A stretch of 64,000 nucleotides of DNA from Nannocystis sp. (lineage in GTDB: Bacteria; Myxococcota_A; Polyangia; Nannocystales; Nannocystaceae), in NCBI RefSeq assembly GCF_016714285.1, contig NZ_JADJNN010000008.1:310001-374000 (forward strand), written 5' to 3'. Positions within the stretch are counted from its first letter, which is position 1, and each line of letters begins with the position of its first letter. This document shows, piece by piece, positions 1-7,910 of the stretch. The translations under genes and the position numbers were made by a program. A model generated the notes under the pieces. The model searched no databases and had not been told where the DNA came from. It saw only the letters and a program-made list of their open reading frames with translations.

Positions 1-1482
1 CAGCGCCTGCTCGATCTGCGAGCGGTCGATGTGGGCCATCGCGTTGAGGTCGGTCGGGCTGGCGATCAGCTCGAAGCGCACGAAGTCGATGAGGCGGTCG
101 AACAGGCTGCGCCACTTGAGCGCCTCGATCCGCGGCTGGGGCAGGCGGGCGAATTGAGTGTAGCCGCGGAGGAACTCGCCGAGGTGCTTGGCCCGCTCCT
201 CGATGGTGTCGATGATGCGGTCGAGCCGGGCGTCGCGCGCCTCGGCGGCGTTGATCAGGCGGGCCGAGTGCAGCAGCGAGGTGATCGGCGCGAGGGTGTT
301 GCCGATCTCGTGGGCGATGAGGCGGAGCACCTTCTTCCACACCTCGACCTCCTGGCGGGCGAGCTCGTGGGTCAGCTGCTTGACGGTGTAGGCGGTGTGC
401 GGGCGGCCGCCCATCTGCACGCCGCGCTGCACGAGGTGGTAGGCCTCGAACTCGCTGCCCGGCCGCTCGACGGTGAAGAGGGCGTCGCGTCCGCGGGCGA
501 TCGCCTCGCGCAGCTCGCTCGGCTGGTCGGCCAGGACCTCGGCGAAGACCGCCCCGATCAAGCGCACATCCGGGGCCTTGAGCCAGGTCTGCGCGGCGAG
601 GTTGACGTACACGATCTGGCCGAGCTCGTCGCACAGCACGTAGGCGCTGGTGGTGACGGCGAGCAGCGTCTCCAGCAGCACCTCGCGCTCCTCGATCTCG
701 AGCTGCGCCCGGCGCAGCGCGGTGATGTCGTTGATGAAGCCCTCGATAGCGATCAGCCCGCCCGCGGGGTCGTACACGCCCTGGCCCTGCTCCCACAGCC
801 AGCGGTCCTCGCCCCGGGCGGTGCGCACGCGGTAGGTGGTGCGGTAGGGTCGGCGCTCGGCGACGCCCTGTTGGACCGCGTCCCACACCGCCTCGCGATC
901 GTCGGGGTGAATGATCGACGCGTAGCTGATCGGGCCCGAGACGAAGGACTCGGCGCTGTACCCGGTGATCTCCAGGCAGCCGGCGCTCATGAACTCCAGC
1001 GGCCACTCGCGGTCGTTGAGGCAGCGGAACACGATGCCCGGCAGGTTGCTGATCAGGGTGGCGAGGGTGCGGTGGCTCTCGCGGGCTTCGGCCTCGGCGG
1101 CGTGTCGGCGCCCGAGCAGGGCCAGCGTGCGCTCGACCGCCTCGAGCCGCGCGGACAGGCCGGCCGGGCTGAACGGGCGCAGCAGGAAGTCCATCGCGCC
1201 GCCGGCCAGCAGCGCGGCCGCGCGGCCCTCGTCGGCGGTCACCGCGAGGATGAGCGTGTCCGGGTCGGTGAACACGGCCCGCAGCGCGCGCTCATCGACG
1301 AGGCAGCGATCGTCGACGACGGCGAGGCGCAGGCCGTAGCACGGCGTCGACGGCAGCGTCGCGGCGAACTCGAGGCGATAGCCGCGGGCCTGCAGCAACT
1401 TGGCGAAGGCGGCCCGTAGCGCATCGTCGGCGGTCAGGACCAGGGTGCGGGGCGCGAGGCCCGGGTCGCTAGCGACGGACAC
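1..1482 (-). CDS. PAS-domain sensor histidine kinase (C-terminus cut off by window edge)
   Basis: Runs leftward off the window, so only the first 494 or so codons are present. Residues 12-130 resemble a receiver domain: an acidic pair at Asp57/Asp58 is kept, but the conserved lysine near the end is Arg (LLRPF). Two PAS-type segments follow (about 140-260 and 265-340). The phosphoacceptor box AHEIGNTLAP places the phosphorylated histidine at His391. The ATPase domain lies outside the window. No signal peptide or membrane segment is visible, so a cytosolic kinase sensing through PAS domains is inferred. The GTG at 1482 was chosen because the in-frame GTG at 1515 lies inside a GC-rich hairpin. 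No clear ribosome site supports either start. Confidence 0.8.
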   Translation of the reverse strand, partial: MSVASDPGLAPRTLVLTADDALRAAFAKLLQARGYRLEFAATLPSTPCYGLRLAVVDDRCLVDERALRAVFTDPDTLILAVTADEGRAAALLAGGAMDFLLRPFSPAGLSARLEAVERTLALLGRRHAAEAEARESHRTLATLISNLPGIVFRCLNDREWPLEFMSAGCLEITGYSAESFVSGPISYASIIHPDDREAVWDAVQQGVAERRPYRTTYRVRTARGEDRWLWEQGQGVYDPAGGLIAIEGFINDITALRRAQLEIEEREVLLETLLAVTTSAYVLCDELGQIVYVNLAAQTWLKAPDVRLIGAVFAEVLADQPSELREAIARGRDALFTVERPGSEFEAYHLVQRGVQMGGRPHTAYTVKQLTHELARQEVEVWKKVLRLIAHEIGNTLAPITSLLHSARLINAAEARDARLDRIIDTIEERAKHLGEFLRGYTQFARLPQPRIEALKWRSLFDRLIDFVRFELIASPTDLNAMAHIDRSQIEQAL

Positions 1483-1514
1483 GCGGGGCAGGGTAACCAA
1501 AATTCGGCCGGCCA

Positions 1515-1544
1515 CGGGGCGGGCCGGAGGCTCCGCCCGCCCCG
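1515..1544 (-). terminator. GC-rich stem-loop after bcp
   Basis: A perfect 10-bp stem (CGGGGCGGGC with GCCCGCCCCG) encloses a 10-nt loop. It lies just past the bcp stop, between bcp and the histidine kinase on the same strand. A short TTTT appears about a dozen bases further along the minus strand, so it is at best a weak intrinsic terminator. Confidence 0.4.
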
Positions 1545-1565
1545 CGCCACGTAGTGTGGTGGGCG

Positions 1566-2141
1566 TCAGCGCGCAGTGGCCGCGAGCAGCACGGCCTCGG
1601 CGTGGCCAGGCACCCGTACCGGCCGCCACAGCGCCTCGATGCGGCCATCGGCGCCGATCAGGAAGGTGCTGCGAACGATCCCCTCGAGCTTGCGGCCGTA
1701 CATCAGCTTCTCGCCGTAGGCCCCGTAGCTGCGGGCCACCGCGTGGTCGAGGTCCGAGAGCAGCGGGAAGCCGAGGCCCTGCTTGTCGCGGAAGCGGGCG
1801 TGGGACTTGAGGTCGTCGCCGCTGACCCCGAGCACCGTCACGCCAGCCTTCGTGAAGGCCGCCTGGCGGTCGCGAAAGTCGCAGGCTTCCACGGTGCAGC
1901 CGGGGGTGCTGTCGCGCGGATAGAAGTAGAGCACCACTCGCTTGCCGCGCAGGGCGGCCAGCGAGTGCTCGCGGCCGTCGTCGCCGGGGAGGCTGAAGGC
2001 GGGCGCCAGATCGCCGAGGTGCGGGCTGGCCTTTGGTTCCTGTCCCGAAGGACTGGCTGGGTTCGCCGTGGGCGGGGCGGGCTGGGTCGCCGCCGACTTG
2101 GCGGCGGTGGTGGTGGACTTGGCGGGGCTGCGACCTGGCAT
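1566..2141 (-). CDS. bcp: Bcp-type thioredoxin-dependent peroxiredoxin
   Basis: Atypical 2-Cys peroxiredoxin of the BCP/PrxQ family, which reduces hydroperoxides with thioredoxin-type electrons. The motif PRDSTPGCTVEACDFRD carries the peroxidatic cysteine and the resolving cysteine five residues later, as in classical Bcp. The fold continues through GVSGDD and the C-terminal STFLIG strand. About 40 Ala/Pro/Thr/Lys-rich residues precede the domain; no signal peptide is clear. The ATG at 2141 is preferred over the one at 2171 because GGAGGT sits 7 nt before it. The gene stands alone, followed by a GC-rich hairpin. Confidence 0.92.
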   Translation of the reverse strand: MPGRSPAKSTTTAAKSAATQPAPPTANPASPSGQEPKASPHLGDLAPAFSLPGDDGREHSLAALRGKRVVLYFYPRDSTPGCTVEACDFRDRQAAFTKAGVTVLGVSGDDLKSHARFRDKQGLGFPLLSDLDHAVARSYGAYGEKLMYGRKLEGIVRSTFLIGADGRIEALWRPVRVPGHAEAVLLAATAR

Positions 2142-2300
2142 GCGGGTGACCTCCGTGGTCTGCTCCTTCATACCTGCCGCCGCGCGGCGTGGGCAATCCC
2201 GGTGCGGCGTGGCGCTGCGGAGCGACGGTCCTCGGCGGCGAGTGCGGGGCAGATCTTCGGCCCCGAGGCGCGTTCAGGCCGGGGGGGTCGGGCCCGCGGC

Positions 2301-2370
2301 CCGCATGGCCTGTCATGGCCTGTCATGGCCTGTCATGGCCTGTCATGGCCTGTTATGGCCCCGCATGGTC
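2301..2370. repeat. 10-bp tandem repeat (TGTCATGGCC)
   Basis: Four exact TGTCATGGCC units in register, flanked by three one-to-three-mismatch units (CCGCATGGCC, TGTTATGGCC, CCGCATGGTC). The region is non-coding. The unit contains CATGG but is not itself a full palindrome. Confidence 0.9.
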
Positions 2371-2432
2371 CAGCCACGGGCCCGCCTGCGCCCCACCCAC
2401 CGGTCACCGACCGCGAGCCGCGGCGGCATTGC

Positions 2433-2461
2433 TTTACACGCGCGGCGTGGCCCGGCTAAAG
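2433..2461 (+). promoter_or_regulatory. Possible sigma-70-like promoter
   Basis: TTTACA followed after 17 bp by CTAAAG, ending about 30 bp before the ATG of the lipoprotein gene. The -35 element is fair and the -10 element weak. Confidence 0.25.
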
Positions 2462-2492
2462 TCGGGCTCCTCTGGACGACAGGACACACGAC

Positions 2493-3284
2493 ATGATCGG
2501 TGGTTTGCGCTCTGCTCTCGGCGTTCTGGCGCTCGCGCTGCTCCTTCCCGGGCTCTCGGCCTGTGGCGGCGGAGATTCGAAGTCTCTCGCCGAGAAGATG
2601 GCGGGGGACCCCGAGGCCGAGGCCCTGGCGAAGGCCGGCTACAAGCCGAACCCCAAGCCGCGCCCGGAGGGCCTGCCGCCGCCGACCGACGCGGAGTTCA
2701 AGGCCTGGGACCGCAAGGACCCGGAGGGCGAGAAGCACCTCTACAAGTTCGACAAGGCCAACCTCACCAAGATGCTCAACTACTGGAAGGAGCTCGACTG
2801 CTTCCGCGAGAAGATGAAGAGCGAGGGCGACAAGGTGCTCGGGGCGGAGCCCGGCACTCCGCTCGAGGAGCAGTGGATCGTCTTCAAGCAGATCTTCATC
2901 CCGATGGTGAACACCTGGCAGCAGCGGCTCCTGGCCACGGAGCCGCGCATCCTCGAGAAGTCCAAGCTCATCGGGCACTTCCTCGAGGCGCACGAGCTGG
3001 TGATGAACGGCTGGCCCGACGCCTACAACAACAACGACAAGGTCGCGATCGCCACCGCGGACGCGCACTGGACCATCGTCGAGAACAAGATCATCAAGTA
3101 CCTGAAGAACATCAGCCAGGAGGAGCTGCCGAAGGACGACTTGACCGACCCCAAGGTCAAGGAGAAGCACGACAAGTTCTGCGCTGCGGCCCTGAACCCG
3201 CCGAAGAACACGGGCAAGGCCAAGATCAAGTACGTCGGCAAGGGCAGCGGCGGGGCCAAGAAGCTCAATATGGGCGACGACTGA
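2493..3284 (+). CDS. Hypothetical lipoprotein
   Basis: 263 residues. The N-terminus is a lipoprotein signal peptide: a short basic start, a Leu/Ala core and the lipobox LSAC before a Gly-rich spacer, so export and lipid anchoring are expected. The mature part is charged, rich in Lys/Glu/Asp and helical, with no family I recognise. A phrase of consecutive Asn residues (NNND) sits near residue 178. It is followed after 4 nt by the CcmH-like gene, so the two are probably co-transcribed. Function unknown. Confidence 0.85.
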   Translation: MIGGLRSALGVLALALLLPGLSACGGGDSKSLAEKMAGDPEAEALAKAGYKPNPKPRPEGLPPPTDAEFKAWDRKDPEGEKHLYKFDKANLTKMLNYWKELDCFREKMKSEGDKVLGAEPGTPLEEQWIVFKQIFIPMVNTWQQRLLATEPRILEKSKLIGHFLEAHELVMNGWPDAYNNNDKVAIATADAHWTIVENKIIKYLKNISQEELPKDDLTDPKVKEKHDKFCAAALNPPKNTGKAKIKYVGKGSGGAKKLNMGDD

Positions 3285-3288
3285 TCCG

Positions 3289-3828
3289 ATGGCTCCGGCC
3301 AGCGAATCCGTCAGCTCCGCGTCTGCTGCGGGGAAGGGCCCAGTACAGGGCCCAGCGAAGGGGAGTGACCCGGCGCAGGCCGAGGCGCTGGCGACCGAGC
3401 TCTCGCACGACCTCATGTCGCCCTACTGCCCGGGACGGACGATCGCCACCTGCCCCTCGCCGCAGGCGCGCAAGCTCGAGAGCCACATCCTCGAGCAGGC
3501 CCAGCAAGGCAAGTCGCGCGTGGAGATCGAGGCGGCCCTGGCGGAGCGCTTCCCCGACATCCGCGGCTACATCGGCCGCCCGGAGATCATCTACGGCACT
3601 GCGCTTCTGGCCCTGATAGCGATCGTCGGCCTGGTCCTGGTCGGTCGCCGCTGGGTCCGTCAGACCCGCGCGCGGGCGGCCGTCGGGTCCGTGGGGGCCG
3701 TCGTCGGGGCCAGCGGGGCCCTGAGCACCGACCTGCCGGCCCCCGGTGGCCCTGGCGCGGCTGGCAAGCCCTCACGCAGCGAGGTCGACGCGCTGGACGA
3801 CGCGCTCGATCGCATCGACGAGTTCTAA
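3289..3828 (+). CDS. CcmH-like cytochrome c biogenesis family protein
   Basis: 179 residues. The segment around SPYCPGRTIATCPSPQA resembles the N-terminal domain of the CcmH/CycL/NrfF family, which reduces apocytochrome c cysteines. Here the cysteines are Cys47 and Cys55 (C-x7-C) instead of the usual CxxC. A helical region (65-90) and one membrane segment (about 101-119) follow, then a Gly/Ala/Pro-rich tail. No N-terminal signal peptide is seen, which is unusual for the family, so topology is unclear. It starts 4 nt after the preceding lipoprotein. No other cytochrome c maturation gene is nearby. Confidence 0.65.
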   Translation: MAPASESVSSASAAGKGPVQGPAKGSDPAQAEALATELSHDLMSPYCPGRTIATCPSPQARKLESHILEQAQQGKSRVEIEAALAERFPDIRGYIGRPEIIYGTALLALIAIVGLVLVGRRWVRQTRARAAVGSVGAVVGASGALSTDLPAPGGPGAAGKPSRSEVDALDDALDRIDEF

Positions 3829-3932
3829 AGCTCGCGGGGCCAGGCGCTGTATTCGGCATGGGGCCGCCTGCGCGCATCCCGCGGCGGCGAGCAGCCTTGA
3901 GTCGGCTCGCCCCTTCGGGGTACTCCTGGCGT

Positions 3933-5606
3933 GTGCTGACCGTAGTAGTCCATGAGAAGGGCGGCCAAACCCAGCGTTTCTCCTTCAAGGGCGACAGCTT
4001 CTCGATCGGCCGCGAGGATGACAACGACCTCGTGCTCGACCGGGTCAACGTGTCGAAGCACCACCTGCAGTTCGTCAAGGTCGATTCGCGCGTCGACGTC
4101 GTCGACCTCGAGAGCACCAACGGGACCTACCTCAACGGGCGCAAGGTGGCCGCGCCGCGGACCGTGCGGCGCACCGACCGGGTCTACGTGGGTGACTACA
4201 TCCTCATGCTCGAGGGCGATGACGCGGTCCTCGCGGTCGCCAGTCGCGAGGGTGAGAAGCGGCGCGGCGGGACCTCGCCGGGCGCGCGCCCGGGCGAGCT
4301 CACGGCCGACGACACCGGCCTCGTGACCTCGGCGCAGCGCGTCGCCGCGGCGGGGATCGAGAGCAGCTACCTCGACGGCCTGGCCGCGCAGATCCACCAG
4401 ACCTTGCTCAAGGCGGTGCCGCGGCTCGACCCGCTGCAGGCCAACGACATCAGCGACGACGAGCGCAAGGAGGTCATCGAGATGGTCGACGGCGTGCTCG
4501 CCGACCTGCGCGACTCGCAGCAGATCGAGGCCACCGTCGACATCGGCCCGTTCCGCGAGCGGGTGCTCCGCGAGGCGCTCGAGTGGGGCCCGCTCGGCGA
4601 CCTCATGCGCGACGACAGCGTGCGCGAGATCCAGGTGGTCGGCACCGGACCGCTGCACGTGATCCGCGACGGCGGCGTGCCGGACCGCCTCGAGCTGCGC
4701 TTCACCAGCGACGGCGCCCTCATGCGCGTGATCCAGCGGATGACCCGCAAGCGCGGCCTGCTCGCCGAGGGCTCGCACGTGCTCGAGGGGACGATCGACC
4801 ACGGCTTCTACCTCTACGCCCTGATCCCGCCGCACCCGGCGCGGCAGCTGGTGCTGAGCCTCCGGCGCATGCGCACCGACGCCAACAACCTGACCGCGCT
4901 GGTCCAGGAGGGCGTGCTGAGCCCGGACATGCGCGAGCTGCTGGTGCTGGTGCTGCGGGCCTGTCGACGCGTGCTGGTGTGCGCCTCGGGCGGGGTCAAC
5001 CTCGACCGCTTCACCCGCGCGCTGATCGGCGAGATCCCCGACTCGCTGCGCGTCGCCTGCATCTCGGACTCGGGCCGCCTCGGCAACCGCAAGGGTTGGG
5101 TGCAGGTCCGTCGCCTCACCGAGGTCGGGGACAAGATCGACCTCCAGCACGTGCTCAACGTGCTGCTGCGCGGCGGCCTCGATCTGCTCATCTCGCAGCA
5201 GTGCGGCCACAGCGACGCGGCCGCGGTGATCGACGCGCTGGCCGGGGCGAGCCGCGGCGCGGTGGTCTCGCTGTGGGGCATCAACACGGCGCACGCGCTG
5301 TCGCGGCTGGCCGCCCTCGGCACCGTCTCCGGCGGTGCGGCCCAGGGCCTGACCCTGTCGCTGGCGCACGCGATCGACCTGGTGGTCCGCCTCAACAGCG
5401 GGGTCAGCCTCGAGTCGATGCAGGTGATCGAGATCGTCGAGCCGAACACCCGCGCGGACGGCACGATCGAGTACCGCCCGCTGTTCGTCGCCGCCAAGGC
5501 CGAGGACGGCACCACGGAGTTCAGGAGCACGCCGCACGTGGCCGACTTCCTGCGCCGGCTCGCCGACCAGGGCGCCGAGGTCCCGCAGCGCCTGCGGAGC
5601 CTGTGA
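3933..5606 (+). CDS. FHA domain protein with inactivated CpaF/type II secretion ATPase domain
   Basis: The N-terminal 90 residues form an FHA phosphothreonine-binding domain (SIGREDDNDL, then SKHHLQF and STNGTYLNG). A variable linker follows, then a region aligning by eye with CpaF/TadA-type secretion ATPases through SHVLEGTIDHGFYLYALIPP and the later helices. The Walker A loop is gone (CASGGVNLDRF where GGTGSGKT is expected), and the Walker B-like LDLLISQQCGH has Gln instead of the catalytic Glu, so ATP hydrolysis is unlikely. An adaptor or sensor role is inferred. The GTG at 3933 starts directly at the FHA domain; an upstream ATG at 3858 adds 25 residues without homology. The stop overlaps the next ATG (TGATG). 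Confidence 0.8.
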   Translation: MLTVVVHEKGGQTQRFSFKGDSFSIGREDDNDLVLDRVNVSKHHLQFVKVDSRVDVVDLESTNGTYLNGRKVAAPRTVRRTDRVYVGDYILMLEGDDAVLAVASREGEKRRGGTSPGARPGELTADDTGLVTSAQRVAAAGIESSYLDGLAAQIHQTLLKAVPRLDPLQANDISDDERKEVIEMVDGVLADLRDSQQIEATVDIGPFRERVLREALEWGPLGDLMRDDSVREIQVVGTGPLHVIRDGGVPDRLELRFTSDGALMRVIQRMTRKRGLLAEGSHVLEGTIDHGFYLYALIPPHPARQLVLSLRRMRTDANNLTALVQEGVLSPDMRELLVLVLRACRRVLVCASGGVNLDRFTRALIGEIPDSLRVACISDSGRLGNRKGWVQVRRLTEVGDKIDLQHVLNVLLRGGLDLLISQQCGHSDAAAVIDALAGASRGAVVSLWGINTAHALSRLAALGTVSGGAAQGLTLSLAHAIDLVVRLNSGVSLESMQVIEIVEPNTRADGTIEYRPLFVAAKAEDGTTEFRSTPHVADFLRRLADQGAEVPQRLRSL

Positions 5607-6328
5607 TGCCCGTCCTGTCACGCTTGCCGCGAACGTCGCTCGCTGGGGTCTCGCTGTTGCTCGCCTGCGCGAGTAAGCCCGCCGAGGGTGTGGGGGCCCC
5701 GGCCGCGCCGGCGACCGATCACCGGGCCCGTGGGCACCACAAGCACCACCGCTTCGACAACGCCGAGCAGTGGGCGGCCCAGTTCGACAACCCGGCGCGC
5801 GACGCCTGGCAGCATCCTGAGGCGGTCGTCGCCGCCCTCGCGCTGGCCCCGGACGCGACGGTCGCCGACCTCGGGGCGGGCACCGGCTACTTCGCCGTGC
5901 GCCTGGCCCGGGCCGTCCCACGCGGCCGCGTCTACGCCGAGGACCTCGAGCCCGACATGGTCCGCTACCTCGGTGAGCGAGCGACCCGCGAGGGCCTCGG
6001 CAACCTCGTGGCAGTGCGCGGCGAGCCGGCCGATCCGCGGCTACCGGTGGTGGTCGACGCCGCGATCATGGTCGACACCTACCATCACGTCGACGATCCG
6101 GACCGCTTCTTCGCCGCGCTGCGCGAGCGCCTGCGCCCGGACGGCGCCCTGGTCATCGTCGACTTCAAGAAGGACGCGCCGGACGACGCCCCCGGGCCGC
6201 CCGCGGCGATGCGGATCGCCGACGAGGTGGTGGTCGCTCGCCTCGTCGCGCTCGGCTTCACGCACGTCCGCACCGACCGCGATCTGCTGCCCTACCAGTA
6301 CCTGGTCCATCTGCGACGCGGACCTTGA
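5606..6328 (+). CDS. Lipoprotein-signal class I SAM-dependent methyltransferase
   Basis: 240 residues. A hydrophobic N-terminus ends in the lipobox LLLAC, followed by a His-rich spacer (RGHHKHH). A class I methyltransferase fold follows: motif I VADLGAGTGYFAVRLA, an acidic end of beta-2 (YAEDLEPD), and MVDTYHHVDDP, a segment common in methyltransferases next to secreted proteins. A methyltransferase with an export signal is curious because SAM is cytosolic; related lipobox-bearing methyltransferases occur in other Gram-negative bacteria. Start and stop codons overlap with the FHA gene, indicating translational coupling. Substrate unknown. Confidence 0.85.
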   Translation: MPVLSRLPRTSLAGVSLLLACASKPAEGVGAPAAPATDHRARGHHKHHRFDNAEQWAAQFDNPARDAWQHPEAVVAALALAPDATVADLGAGTGYFAVRLARAVPRGRVYAEDLEPDMVRYLGERATREGLGNLVAVRGEPADPRLPVVVDAAIMVDTYHHVDDPDRFFAALRERLRPDGALVIVDFKKDAPDDAPGPPAAMRIADEVVVARLVALGFTHVRTDRDLLPYQYLVHLRRGP

Positions 6329-6347
6329 GCCCCACGTGGACCGCCGG

Positions 6348-6367
6348 CCATGGACTCGAGTCCATGG
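6348..6367. promoter_or_regulatory. 20-bp perfect palindrome
   Basis: CCATGGACTCGAGTCCATGG, a perfect inverted repeat 20 bp after the methyltransferase stop and about 75 bp before the next ATG. It could be a dimeric-regulator operator or an RNA hairpin. No T-run follows. Confidence 0.5.
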
Positions 6368-6440
6368 TCAGGCCCGGATCCCGCGAATTCGGCCCGCAGC
6401 GGCCTCGGCGGGCTGGCGCAGGACTTGCTGAGCGGAGCCC

Positions 6441-7886
6441 ATGACGCGCGCCCACCTGTGTCCTCTGCTCTGCCTCGCGCTCCTCCTGCCCGCCTGCGGC
6501 GACGACGGCAGCGACGAGACCCTGACCGGCTCGACCGCGGCCACCGAAGGCAACTCGAGCTCGCCCACGAGCGGACCGACGCCGACCAGCGGCGACACCG
6601 GCGAGCCGGCGAGTCGGCCCAACTGGCACGAGGACATCGCGCCGTTGGTGGCCGAGCACTGCGGCAGCTGTCACTACGACGGCGGCATTGCGCCGTTTAG
6701 CATGGCGAGCTACGAGGGCGTGAAGCCGTGGGCGCCGGCGATGGCGGCCGACGTCGAGATGGGCATCATGCCGCCGTGGCACGCCCTCGAGACCGACGAG
6801 TGCACGCCGCCCTTCGCGTTCAAGCACGACGCCCGCCTGAGCGACGATCTCAAGGCGCTGATCAGCGAGTGGTCGGCCAACGGCGCGCCGGAGGGCGACC
6901 CCAAGCTGGCCGCGCCGATCCCCGACGCGCCCTCGCTCGACCTGGTGGGCGCGAACAAGACGGCGTTGATGCAGTCGGAGCTGACGGTGCCGGCAGCGGG
7001 CCAGGTCCGCGACTACTTCAACTGCCTGAGCATCGACCCCGGCAACGCCGGCACCGTGTACCTCGACGGCATCCAGGTCATCGCGGGCAACCGCTCGATC
7101 GTGCATCACGTGCTGATCTACGTCGACACCAAGGGCGACTCGGCGAAGTGGCCGGGCGGCGTCAAGATGGACTGCGGCGGCGGACCGGGCGGCGTCGCCG
7201 GGGCGCAGTTGGTCGCTGGCTGGGTCCCGGGCGGCATGCCGATCGAGCCGCCGGCCGACGTGGGCACCGAGCTGCCGCCCGGCACGCGCCTGATCATGAA
7301 CGTGCACTACCACGCTGCCGCGGCGGCGCAGAAGGACTCGAAGACCGGGCTGGCGCTGCGCTGGAAGGACACGGCCCCGGCGTGGTCGTCGCTGTTCGTG
7401 CTCGTCGGCGACCCCGGCGTCGGCACCTCGCTCGACGGCCCGCTGATGATCCCCGCCGGCGAGAAGGACCACGTCGAGGAGTACTCGTGGAAGGTCAGCT
7501 TCAACGGCAAGGACTTCCCCGACCTCGTCGACGTGCGCCTGTGGGCCGCGCTCAACCACATGCATAAGGTCGGCGTCGACCTCAAGGTGTGGATCGAGGA
7601 CCGCGACACCGGCGACGCGACCTGCCTGCTGCAGACGCCGAAGTGGGACTTCAACTGGCAGCGCTCCTATGCCTACGACACGCCGATCGAGAGCGGCTTC
7701 CGCGTCCGCTCCGGCGACACGGTGCGGGTCCGTTGCACCTACGACAACACCCTCGACAACCCCGGGGTCCAGGAGATGCTCGCCGAGGTCGGCGGCAAGG
7801 AGCCGGTCGACGTGGTCCTGGGCGAGGGTACGCTCAACGAGATGTGCATCACCGGCCTCGGCGTAGCGATCAAGGGCGGCCTGTAG
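6441..7886 (+). CDS. Lipoprotein with haem c site and copper type II monooxygenase (DBH/PHM-like) domain
   Basis: 481 residues. The lipobox LLPAC (Cys19) precedes a Ser/Thr/Gly-rich linker. A c-type haem site, CGSCH (Cys74, Cys77, His78), lies in a short cytochrome-like segment. The rest follows copper type II ascorbate-dependent monooxygenases (dopamine beta-hydroxylase/PHM): His222-His223 (VHHVLIY), HYH at 289-291, HMH at 373-375 and Met468 (NEMC), so all ligands for both copper sites appear present. Periplasmic or surface oxidation with electrons supplied through the haem is inferred. The substrate cannot be told. GCGGAG precedes the ATG. It is a single-gene unit. Confidence 0.85.
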   Translation: MTRAHLCPLLCLALLLPACGDDGSDETLTGSTAATEGNSSSPTSGPTPTSGDTGEPASRPNWHEDIAPLVAEHCGSCHYDGGIAPFSMASYEGVKPWAPAMAADVEMGIMPPWHALETDECTPPFAFKHDARLSDDLKALISEWSANGAPEGDPKLAAPIPDAPSLDLVGANKTALMQSELTVPAAGQVRDYFNCLSIDPGNAGTVYLDGIQVIAGNRSIVHHVLIYVDTKGDSAKWPGGVKMDCGGGPGGVAGAQLVAGWVPGGMPIEPPADVGTELPPGTRLIMNVHYHAAAAAQKDSKTGLALRWKDTAPAWSSLFVLVGDPGVGTSLDGPLMIPAGEKDHVEEYSWKVSFNGKDFPDLVDVRLWAALNHMHKVGVDLKVWIEDRDTGDATCLLQTPKWDFNWQRSYAYDTPIESGFRVRSGDTVRVRCTYDNTLDNPGVQEMLAEVGGKEPVDVVLGEGTLNEMCITGLGVAIKGGL

Positions 7887-7910
7887 CCCGCGCCTCGACA
7901 CGGGGGTCGT

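Larger units (their letters stand above)
2142..2492. other. Intergenic region between divergent bcp and lipoprotein genes
   Basis: About 350 bp with no credible gene. It holds the leader of bcp, a 10-bp tandem repeat (2301-2370) and a possible promoter for the rightward lipoprotein gene. Frames that read through it are shadows of neighbouring genes. Confidence 0.6.

Noticed and set aside
31..1419. Long rightward open frame over the histidine kinase
   Set aside because: It is Arg/Gly/Asp-rich shadow sequence; the opposite strand carries PAS motifs and the HEIGN box.
3825..5921. 698-codon leftward frame
   Set aside because: Antisense to the FHA/CpaF-like gene; low-complexity and no motifs.
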